This document shows positions 26,901 to 35,706 of a DNA stretch of 64,000 nucleotides, piece by piece. The position numbers and the translations under genes are program-made. The stretch comes from CAVVIO01 sp963748095 (lineage in GTDB: Bacteria; Bacteroidota; Bacteroidia; Bacteroidales; UBA10428), in contig CAVVIO010000018.1 of assembly GCA_963748095.1 (NCBI GenBank), positions 1 to 64,000 on the forward strand, read 5' to 3'. The notes beneath the pieces were generated by a model. It made no database searches. It saw only the letters and a list, made by a program, of their open reading frames with translations, and had not been told where the DNA came from. Within the stretch, counting starts at the first letter, position 1. Every line of letters begins with the position of its first letter.

Positions 26901-28315
26901 GCATTCATTGGATAATAGTAACTGGCAATGAATCCGTTGTATGTTCCGGAAGGATTTAAATAAGTAGAGTCTCCAATGATTAAAGTAGGTGAGTCTGTGA
27001 GTACCTGCTATTATAGTGTTCCTGTTCGGATGAAAAGTTATTGTTGATCCACGATCGAGACCTGTACCTCCAATTCCTTGAGCGCCTATTTCATTTCCTT
27101 TAATGTCATAAATTGCAAATCCGGTGTTGACATCAGTTAATCCAGTGCTTTTTAATGTATCAGTATTAAATATTACACTTCCTGATATATTTCCACAAAA
27201 TTGTACAAGATTTTCTTGTTGTATTAATCCTGATCCATCATCATCTCCCGCATCTCCTTTTCTACTTATCCATTGTAATGTTCCCAGTTTATTGTATTTT
27301 GCAAGGAAAAGATCTGGTCCACCGAAAGAATTGATCAAGTGAGATTGTGAGAAAGCTGTACTATCAAATGTTACAGTTGATTCAACTTTCCCTGTTAGAT
27401 AAACATTTCCAAATCGGTCAGATATAGCATTGTTTGCATGGTCATAACCAATTCCGCCACCTTTTCGTGCCCATAGAAAATTTAGGTTATTATCAACTTT
27501 TATGACTAAAGCATCTGAATTATAATCTGTATTTCCTTTAATAGAATCGTTGGAAGTAAAATAAATTGTTCCAAAAAGATCTCCACTCAGATAATATCCA
27601 TTATCACTGGAAAGATTAACATCTTTTAGTACTGAATTCTGAACAGAAGTAGTATATCTAGCAGTATCCTGAATAATACCTGATAAATCAGATCTTACTA
27701 TTAATAAGTCCTTTGAACTAGAAGCATTTACAGTTACTGGGCCTGAAATATCTGTATATTTAATTTCATTTTTAAAGAAGGCTGCAAAAATCAGATTATT
27801 TGTTATCGGGGTATAAATCATGTCCTTTATTCGTTCAACATTATTTCCCGAGAATATTTTAACAGCTCCTATAAAATTACCATCAAGATCATATGTTGCA
27901 AAAAAGGAATCAAAATTGTTTTCATTTACCAGAAAGTCGGTTGATGAAAAATATAATCGTGGACTTTTGAAATTCCCGGCTACATATAAATTATTGCCTT
28001 GTATTGCCAGGGAAACTGCTTCATCTTCCAATGATCCTCCAATTCTTTTTAACCAGACTAAATTCCCTGTATTGTCAAATTTTATAATGAAACAATCGTT
28101 ACTTCCAAGATTATGAATAGTATCCGATCCTATGGAAAGAGTAGCATCTGAATAAGTCCCTGTCAGGTAAATATTTCCATTGAATTATCGGTGATTACTT
28201 TGAGGGGTTTTACGCTACCTGTACATTCTAATTGATTGGACCATTTCCAGTTTTGTCCATTCATTACAGTAATAGCGCATATTACAAAATAAATTAGTAA
28301 TACAAATTTTTTCAT
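23990..28315 (-). pseudogene. SprB-repeat / beta-propeller surface protein, T9SS type B CTD, two frameshifts
   Basis: One gene of ~1441 codons is broken in two places. It starts at 28315 with a signal peptide (MKKFVLLIYFVICAITVMNG). Frame one stops at 28163, the second piece is 28031-26880 and the third 26908-23990. A one-base loss near 28178-28187 and an extra base at 26999 restore a single frame: the pieces then read DNS/NGNIYLTG and IIAGT/TDSPTLIIGD. The order is an N-terminal beta-propeller-like region (SBBP-type repeats such as NLYVAGNF), about eleven SprB repeats and a CHU_C domain (YNAFSPNGDNVNDVW, VRVFNAWGNEVF). It is probably a T9SS-exported surface protein. The net shift is zero. 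The breaks could be real or sequencing errors. Confidence 0.85.
24750..25229 (-). repeat. 240-base tandem duplication inside the SprB-repeat gene
   Basis: Two adjacent 240-base units (24750-24989 and 24990-25229) are highly similar. The first ~100 bases of each are almost identical and encode LPATDYTLLLRDANSCLSKD followed by SVVSLSEP in both. They correspond to two neighbouring SprB repeats and indicate recent unit duplication. Scattered differences show that this is not an assembly duplicate. Confidence 0.75.
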
Positions 28316-28477
28316 TGTATAGGTGTTTTTTAACTGCTGGTATTGAGTTTATACGATAATAATCGCCATGTAGTTGAAAACTTGATGTAAATAAACGGTA
28401 TTTTTATCGATTATTTAATACACTTGATCATATTTTATAAACAGCATATTAATAAAGGACATCAATTTTTGTAGTGT

Positions 28478-29438
28478 ATGAAATGGAAAATTTGTTTTAT
28501 AAATATATATTTTGGGGACTGGCCAAAATGGCTTTCTATTTTTTATACAAAGCTGCCAGGCAAATCCAGAATTCGATTTTATAATTATTTACAGATAATG
28601 AATTTCCTGTTATAAAATCATGTAATATTAAGTTTAAAAAACTAACAATCAGTGAGTTTAATAAGCTCGCCTCACAAAAGCTTAATAGCAATGTTAATAT
28701 TCGATATTCTTATAAAATTTGTGATTTTAAACCGGCTTATGGAAAAATATTAGAAGATTATTTATCAGATTATGATTTTTGGGGCTATATGGATATAGAT
28801 TTAATATTAGGTAAATTAAACAAAATATTATCACCTAATTTACTTCAAACGAATGATTTTATCAGCGCATATACTGATTATGCTTCAGGGCCATTTTTTA
28901 TTCTTCGGAATAATGAGCAAATGAATTTACTCTTTACACAAGTTCCTGAATTCAAAGAAATATTTTCCAATTCAAAGTATTGTGGTTTTGATGAACATAT
29001 TATTAAGAAAAGAAATATTGGTTTTTCTTTGCGGAAAGGATTTTATTTTGTGATGTTCATATTGGTCAGCTATTAAATGGAAGATGGGAAAGTATCATTT
29101 TTTCCCCAGAACTTAAATACAAATTTCAATGGTTTTATAAAAAGCGGACCATTGATACGCCGGTTGATTTTACAGAAGTATTGTTCAAACAAATTAGGCA
29201 AAAAAAATTAAAGGGTTCCTTTAAAAAATTTATTTTTTCTGATGCATATTTTGACAGGATTCGACGAAAAGATTGGAAGAATTCATATATAAGAATGGGG
29301 AATTATATGATTATAATAATAAATAAACAAATACCTGTTTTTCATTTCAAAGATATAAAATACAATACTGATTTTTCGGTTGAAAATCATGTTAATTCGG
29401 ATGAATTTTATATAGCACCTAAAGGATCTTTGTTATGA
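28478..29438 (+). pseudogene. Uncharacterised glycan-cluster protein, copy 1, frameshifted
   Basis: The gene starts at ATG 28478 (MKWKICFINIYFGDWPKWLS) and its frame breaks near 28540, 28585 and 29048. Joining the pieces gives a ~320-residue protein collinear with copy 2 downstream. Shared segments are FNKLASQKL, ICDFKPAYGKILEDYLSDYD, the block WGYMDIDLILGKL and GFDEHII. The W-G-Y-x-D-I-D-L core resembles a DxD-type sugar-nucleotide site. From memory it resembles a DUF6625-like group found in capsule loci, which I could not check. A glycosyltransferase is the best guess. The stop codon overlaps the start of copy 2 (ATGA), so the two are translationally coupled. The base composition is very AT-rich. 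Confidence 0.6.
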
Positions 29439-30408
29439 AAACGAATAGATTATGCATGTTGTTCCCTTATTTTGGGATTAAACCGGCATGGTTTGATTTT
29501 TTCATCCTATCATGCAATATGAATCCTGATATTGACTGGTTATTTTTTACGGATTGCCTGAATTCGAAATATAAGAGGGAGAATGTTGAATTTTATAAAA
29601 TGACATTGAATGAATTTAATAAACTAGCAACGGAAAAACTTGGTTAACCGTATCAATAAAATATCCTTACAAATTATGTGATTTAAAACCTGCCTATGGT
29701 AAAATATTCAGTGACTTTATAAAAGAATACTCTTTTTGGGGTTACGGTGACATTGATCTTATTTATGGTAATATATTTGATTTTTTACCTTCGGAATGGT
29801 ATAAGAAATATGATATAATTTCCAATCATCCGGATTTTATAACCGGGCATTTATGTATTCTAAGAAATACAGAGCAAGTCACAGAACTATTTCAACAATC
29901 ACCTATTTATAAAAAAATCTTTCAGTCTTCTTTATGTAAGGGATTCGACGAGATACTACATCCTGTTAATGTAATTCCAAATCCCAGAATGCTTAATTTT
30001 TCAAAACATGTAAAATTAAATTATCATTTAATCCTTTTTTTTATAGTTGAACAAGTTAAGAAGATCCCGGACATTAAAAAAAATTCACTGAAAAAATATT
30101 TTCCCCCAAAAAATTCTTATGAGAGACTAAATGATTTTTCGGATATTGTAAGATATAATCATAACAAAGGGAAACTAAAACTAAGAAATGGCCTAACATT
30201 TAGTAGTGACTTAATGCTTTTAAAAGAAAATGTAAAAAACTGGAAAATTGAATGGAATGAAGGGAAATTGTATAATCGTATCAATGGAAAAGAATTAATG
30301 TATTTTCATTTTATATTATCGAAATCAAAGAAATCATTTAAAATAGGTGAAGTGGTTCAAGGGAAAAGTAAATTTTGGATTTCAAAAAAAGGAATTTTTA
30401 TGGTTTAG
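29435..30408 (+). pseudogene. Uncharacterised glycan-cluster protein, copy 2, one frameshift
   Basis: This is a paralogue of the preceding gene. It starts at 29435 (MKTNRLCMLFPYFGIKPAWF) and hits a stop at 29645. One missing base near 29642-29644 would continue the frame: KLCDLKPAYGKIFSDFIKEY, SFWGYGDIDLIYGNIFDFLP, then TGHLCILRNTEQVTELFQ and a basic C-terminal half. The repaired length is ~324 residues. The D-x-D in GDIDLI and the conserved W-G-Y fit a glycosyltransferase-like active site; that is inference. The last 11 bases overlap the convergent glycosyltransferase gene (30398-31417). Tandem copies with diverged C-terminal halves suggest different acceptor substrates. Confidence 0.6.
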
Positions 30409-31417
30409 TCTTTTTCAATTGTGTGATCAATGAATTAAGTTTTTTAAAACGTAATTCGAGGGAATAATGATCTTTTATATTTTTTCTGGCTGATAAACCA
30501 TACTTTTCATCTATTTTCAGAGCATTTTCAAAATATTTAATAGTTGTGTCCATATCTCTTGAGGGGATGACAATCCCGGAGTTTTGAATAAGCTCTTTGG
30601 TGCCGATATCAGCGTAGGTAATGGGTATGCAACCACAAGCCATTCCCTGTGCAAATGCAATTCCAAAAGTTTCATAGACAGATAGCTGGCAAATAAATTT
30701 TGATTCTGATAAATACTTACGTAATTGCACTGGTTGCAACCAGGGAATAAGAAAAACATTCCCTGTAAGGTCAGTAATTTCTTTTTGTAATGTTGGATGT
30801 ATTCCGATTACATAAAAATCATAATTTGTAAAATATCTTGCTACTTCAATATATGTATTAATTCCCTTTAGTTTTATTCGGTCAAAAGTTTCACAACCAC
30901 CGACTGTAATAAACTGTTCTTTCCTTTTTTCTTCTATGGGTTTATAAAAATTAGTATCAATACCATTTGAGACAACATGAATCTTTGGGGTCGATCTGAC
31001 TGGGATATTGTTTATCAGAGCAGTTTTAGCAAATTCCGATACTGGAATTACCAGCGAAGCGTTGTTATATACAAACCTGGCGATAATTCTATTAACTTTT
31101 TTTCTTAATACGCCGAAATTTATTTTCGGTAAATTGGCAATATCTTCCCCAGCGGGAATTACTATGGTTTTTTTATTTAATACCTTAGATAAAAAGACAC
31201 AAATAAAAGAATGTTTATCTATAAATCTGGAATAAATAAGGTCGTATTTATTACGGTTTATTATTAGCCATATAAGTAAGCGAAAGTGATCGAAATAAAT
31301 CGAGTAACCTTTTCTATGTTTGTAATTATATACATAAAGGTTATTTGATTTGCTCAGTAATGTTTCATCTGTTTTGACGGCCGGTGTACGTATTTTATTA
31401 ATAACAGCTATATTCAT
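30398..31417 (-). CDS. Glycosyltransferase, GT4-like (GT-B fold)
   Basis: The 339-residue protein starts at 31417 (MNIAVINKIRTPAVKTDE). The longer open frame upstream has no family sequence and would overlap the preceding gene. The C-terminal Rossmann half has the GT4 features VSNGIDTNFYKP, FITVGGCETFDRIKLKG, and the donor-binding E-x7-E in YETFGIAFAQGMACGCIPI. It transfers a sugar from an activated donor to a growing surface glycan; the specific sugar is unknown. It is the last gene of a minus-strand run with two sulfotransferases and two further glycosyltransferases. It is intact, unlike most neighbours. Confidence 0.8.
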   Translation of the reverse strand: MNIAVINKIRTPAVKTDETLLSKSNNLYVYNYKHRKGYSIYFDHFRLLIWLIINRNKYDLIYSRFIDKHSFICVFLSKVLNKKTIVIPAGEDIANLPKINFGVLRKKVNRIIARFVYNNASLVIPVSEFAKTALINNIPVRSTPKIHVVSNGIDTNFYKPIEEKRKEQFITVGGCETFDRIKLKGINTYIEVARYFTNYDFYVIGIHPTLQKEITDLTGNVFLIPWLQPVQLRKYLSESKFICQLSVYETFGIAFAQGMACGCIPITYADIGTKELIQNSGIVIPSRDMDTTIKYFENALKIDEKYGLSARKNIKDHYSLELRFKKLNSLITQLKKTKP

Positions 31418-31442
31418 TTCACCAAAACTTTTCTGGCTTTTG

Positions 31443-32324
31443 TTATTTTTCAAACGTATAATGAGACAGAAAATCATATTTCTTAATTTCACCCTGAACA
31501 AATTTTTTCAGTTCATCCGGCCAAGAGAGCCTAAGCCGGCTTTTATGTGGCTCAATGTAAACAATTTTGGAGCAGGAATTAAGATATTCCTCTTCAGCAT
31601 CTATTTCTAGGAATCTGATTATTTTTTCTAAGGTTTTTTTGGGATCAGAAACCAATTCTTCATGATAGACATTAATTATATCTACTTGATTATCTATTTT
31701 CAGTTTTCTAATCAGTTCTGCGTTTATGAAAAATCTTCTAATATTGGGTAGTAAATCAATATACTCTGGCTCTGTACCTGGAAGTATCTTATATCTAAAA
31801 CGTATTGCCATTGTAGTAATTATATCATATGGATTTCGGATAACATGAATGAACTTTATCTTTTTGTTTATAACCTTATGTAGGGTATTAATAATTTCGG
31901 GATTTTGAATAATTCTTATTGATGTTGTATTAGCTTTTTTATCACCAATTATTTTAATATTGTCATAATTACCCTGCCATGGGCTTTCCACTTTATAATT
32001 ATATCCAGTCCAAATATTATTATTTTTTGCACTAAACATTTTGGAGCTTTTTAATAATGACCAAAATATCTGATATTTTTTATATCCTTTTTCAAGATAA
32101 TACAAAACATCCCATTCCATTCCGATTGCAATATTTGGATGAGCATCTAACAGCGACGCAACCAGACTATGACCGCTTCTTGGATAGCCTATAAACAGGC
32201 AAAATGTTTTTACAGATTTAAATTTTTTTCTAGAAAAAATACCGCCTAAATCTGACTTCATATAAAAACCATATTGTCGAATTAAGGAATATATTGTTTT
32301 GAGTAATTCAATCATTCTTATCAA
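31443..32324 (-). CDS. Sulfotransferase family protein
   Basis: The 293-residue cytoplasmic enzyme carries the PAPS 5'-phosphosulfate loop in FIGYPRSGHSLVASLLDAHP (residues ~43-62). The 3'-phosphate segment FIHVIRNPYDIITTMAIRFR lies in the middle. The C-terminal part (KTLEKIIRFLEID, a late basic/aromatic stretch) fits carbohydrate-type sulfotransferases. Such enzymes move sulfate from PAPS to a sugar hydroxyl. It sits between a second, frameshifted sulfotransferase (36-base gap) and a glycosyltransferase (25-base gap). The context points to sulfation of the polysaccharide repeat. The start may be codon 1 or codon 4. Confidence 0.82.
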   Translation of the reverse strand: MIRMIELLKTIYSLIRQYGFYMKSDLGGIFSRKKFKSVKTFCLFIGYPRSGHSLVASLLDAHPNIAIGMEWDVLYYLEKGYKKYQIFWSLLKSSKMFSAKNNNIWTGYNYKVESPWQGNYDNIKIIGDKKANTTSIRIIQNPEIINTLHKVINKKIKFIHVIRNPYDIITTMAIRFRYKILPGTEPEYIDLLPNIRRFFINAELIRKLKIDNQVDIINVYHEELVSDPKKTLEKIIRFLEIDAEEEYLNSCSKIVYIEPHKSRLRLSWPDELKKFVQGEIKKYDFLSHYTFEK

Positions 32325-32360
32325 TTGATGAAATTAATACTGTACAAGTATACATAAGAT

Positions 32361-33324
32361 CTAATGAAACACATTCAGTATCTTAAATACTGATTTTTTC
32401 ACAAATATTCTGAAATAATAATTAATACATGAAATAATAATTTCAAAAAATATTATAGGGTAAAACTTAACTAAACAGTAAGTAAGATTGTAATCAAGGT
32501 GTTTCAAAAACTTTCTTGAAATTATCTCTATCATCTTAGTTACCTTTTGTGTTAAACCAGTTTGCCACGAAATAACAGAATCTTTTTGTGGTGGTAATAT
32601 AATATATTTATGAATGAATTTGTGTTTGTAAGGAAGCCTGTCAAATAAATCATCTTTAGATGAAATAAAATCAAAAGATGCTAAAGAATAACTCATAATA
32701 ATGGATTCAAATTGTTTAGACAGATCGGATATTAAATCTTCATATCGAATCTGGATGAAATCTGGGTTTGTAATATATTTAAGACTTTTTTTAATAAATG
32801 AGTTCCAGAAAATAGCGGTGTATACTGGATTTTTTGACATTTTTTTATTTGTTTCAGGGTTTAAAATTTCTACTTTGCGAATAATATACCGCCCTCACAT
32901 CACGGATAATTGCAATCCAATAAATATTGAATTTCTTATTTAAATTAATATAATTTTTGTATAATTGGATAAGTCTTTCTGCCTTAAATACGATGGTAGT
33001 AGCCGCCGGTTTTATTTTTTCTTTATAGTTGTTAATAATCCACAGGAAATATTGGAGATTAGAAAAATGGAGAGGAATTTCAGAAACATCTTTAATTGTC
33101 AGATTCCAGAATTTCAGTTTTGGGTCTTCAGCGACGGCTTTTCTTAGAATTTTTGTGGTTTTTATGGAAATTTTTTTTTCGGGTTCTACCAATAATTGAT
33201 TTACTAAAATATCTGCTTCAGGGCATACAAAAATCTCCGGTGATTTGCTAAACAGATTAGCAAGATAAGTTGAACCTGAACGGTTAACATAACAGATCAA
33301 TATTAATTTCTGATCAGATGGCAT
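32361..33324 (-). pseudogene. Sulfotransferase family protein, one frameshift
   Basis: It starts at 33324 (MPSDQKLILICYVNRSGSTY) with the PAPS-binding loop NRSGSTYLANLF and the 3'-phosphate region IYWIAIIRDVRAVYYS. The frame ends early at 32854 because of an extra base near 32880. The C-terminal half continues in another frame (32840-32361: KVEILNPETN, IQIRYEDLISD). Repaired, it would be ~320 residues with a normal sulfotransferase layout. Its first 11 bases overlap the end of the upstream glycosyltransferase gene, showing tight coupling. It is distinct in sequence from the intact sulfotransferase next to it. Confidence 0.75.
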
Positions 33325-34443
33325 TTATAATTTTATTAAGTGCCTCTAGCATATTATGTTCGAAAATTTGTTTAGTAAAATTTTGAACAAAGAATTTACG
33401 ATTAAAGATACCTATGGATCTTCTTAGGGGAAGATCATTTAACAGTGTATTAAGAATATTCAATAATTGAGAGATGTTTTTGGGTTCAACTAGAAATCCA
33501 TTTTTCCCATTTTCTAATTATCTCCGAAACAGCCCCAATATCCGAAGCCACAACCGGCAATCCTGCAGCCATAGCTTCCAGTATTACCAGCGGAAAGCAC
33601 TCTTCGGAAAAATACGACGGGAAAACAAAGATATCGGAATCCCTTAATAGTTGAACTTTCTTTTCTCCGTATACGGGACCATATATAATTTACTTTTTCT
33701 TTCAAATGTGGTTTTTCTGCAAGGTATTGTTGAAGTTCCTTATCAAAATTGTACAAAGGAGCTCCTGCTATAGACAAGAATATGTTAGAATGTTCCTGGC
33801 ATAACTTCTCAAATACCTGCAATAAATCGAATATCCCTTTTTCAGCAAATAAATTCGATAAAAAAAGCAAATTTATAGTATCATTTTTCTTTTTCTGAAA
33901 ATCATCTATTTCCAAATCTACTCCGTTAGGGATAGCATAGAATTTTGTTTTTTTAAGATTTAGCAGGCTGAATTCCTCATCAATCAATTTTTCTGATAGG
34001 TGAATTACTACAGAATTTTTAAAAATCCAGCGATATAATACACGATATCTTCTTTTTTTGGCATTTAAAGCGATACCCCTGTTGTGGATGTGAAAAATAA
34101 TTTTTTTTTGAAAAATTCGCATGATCAAAACAAAAAGAGCATCACGAAAGAAACCACTTCCTACGGGCATGAACGAAAAATAAATCCAATCCGGTTTTTT
34201 TTTAATAATGATTGTGATCAATTGAAGGCAGAGCCTGAAAAATTTCAATATTTTATTTATGGAGAGTCGCCGGAGTTGGTCGAAGCGATCGGAGAATTTT
34301 ATTTCAAGCAAAAGTTTATCAATGTCTTTGTTGATAATATCACTGGAAAAAATCTGTTGGTTGATCACGCTTACTCCGTGTACAGGCGGCGGAAGCTGAA
34401 TAAAATATAATATCCTGGTTTTTTTCAGATTTTTCGTTTTCAA
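33314..34443 (-). pseudogene. Glycosyltransferase GT4, two frameshifts
   Basis: It starts at 34443 (MKTKNLKKTRILYFIQLPPP) and stays in frame to about 33690 (FHIHNRGIAL, AIPNGVDLEI, LFLSNLFAEKGIFDLLQVFE). A 2-base loss in a TATATA run at 33681-33689 then shifts the frame. The shifted frame still encodes the GT4 signature (SYFSEECFPLVILEAMAAGL, PVVASDIGAVSEII). An extra base near 33515 shifts it back, and ENGKNGFLVEP continues to a stop at 33314. The repaired length is ~376 residues, a complete retaining glycosyltransferase. The last 11 bases overlap the sulfotransferase start. Confidence 0.78.
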
Positions 34444-34494
34444 AGGTGTTTTGTTAGAGATATTCGATAGTGCGTAAATTAAGAAGATTTTTTC

Positions 34495-35681
34495 CTAATT
34501 CTCTAATTTTTCCAACAGACTTGTATAAACTTTTTCAAATGAATATTTATTACAAATATCCATGTATGCATTTTCAACTATTATTTCGTTTTCTTTCTTT
34601 TTATGATAAATTTCTTGTATCATACCGGGAATTTCAGAAAGTTTTTGGAATATCTGAGTATTCTGACGATGTTTTGTGAGAAAGCCATCAACTCCTTGCA
34701 TACTATTTGTTATTACAGGTATTTTACTTGCCATTGCTTCCAGTAAAACATTTGGCAACCCTTCCTGGCTGGAATTAATTAAAAAAACATCTGCAGCCTG
34801 ATATAATTGGGATAAATCTTGCAGATAACCTGTAAAAATTATTTTATCCTTTAAAATTTTAGTCCCGGTTTTTTTTAAATAAACCATCTCATCTTTATAA
34901 CCTGATAGGAAATGATTGTCAGAAACGGAACATTCGCCAACAATTATATATTGAAAATCGATTGTCAATTTTGCTAATTCCGAAAATATCTCTTCAAAAC
35001 CTTTTCGGTGGATTAAAAAACCTACACTTAGTATTAGAAATTTGTTTTGTGGCAAGTTTAATTCCTGTCTTATTTCATTTTTCATTTTTCTGGTTACAGG
35101 ATAAAATATAGATGTATCAACACCCTGAGGCATTTCATATATTTTTTTCCCGGAAGGATAAATATCCAGGTATCTTTTACTGAATAATTTATTTATAGAA
35201 AAATATATACTTATTTTTTTAAAAAGTCGATGATACAAAAATTTTACAAATAGTTTTCTGTTGGTTATGAGACATCGTAAATCATCCACATCAAGCATAA
35301 GAGAACGGAAAATAATTTTTTTCCTGAAAATATGACTGATTAATATAATCAGTTCGAATCCGAAAGTTCTTCCTCCATATATGAAAATGATATCATTTTT
35401 TGGTATTTGTAACAGATAATAAATGAATACTATTGGCAGAGAACATAGTTTCAAGAAAAGGTTTTTGTTAAAATAAGGGATTCTTATTATAGTACATCAT
35501 CTATTTTCTCAGTTGATCTGAACCGGAGGTTTCTGTTGAAGGTAAGAATTTTAGCACGATCTCCTTTATGATTGATATACCTGGCAAAACGGAAAACGTG
35601 AATTCCGCTTCCGGCGGTTTCAGGAATAGTATAAGAGGTTATAAACAGGAATTTTCTGGTATCTCCGGTTTGCTTGACCAT
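34495..35681 (-). pseudogene. Glycosyltransferase GT4, one frameshift
   Basis: It starts at 35681 (FLFITSYTIPETAGSGIHVF, a typical N-terminal GT4 strand and glycine loop) but meets TAA at 35487. One missing base near 35488-35492 would continue VL/IIRIPYFNKN into the long frame ending at 34495. That frame has the C-terminal domain MPQGVDTSIF, LILSVGFLIHRKGFEEIF, IFTGYLQDLSQLYQAADVFL and SSQEGLPNVLLEAMASKIPV (E-x7-E). The repaired protein is ~395 residues. The gene lies 25 bases after the polysaccharide deacetylase and 51 bases before the next glycosyltransferase in the same run. Confidence 0.78.
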
Positions 35682-35706
35682 AATTTATAGTATTCCAATA
35701 TCGGAA

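Noticed and set aside
28789..29438. Treating the open frames at 28789-29076 and 29181-29438 as separate small genes
   Set aside because: Both align with consecutive parts of the paralogue downstream, so they are pieces of one frameshifted gene.
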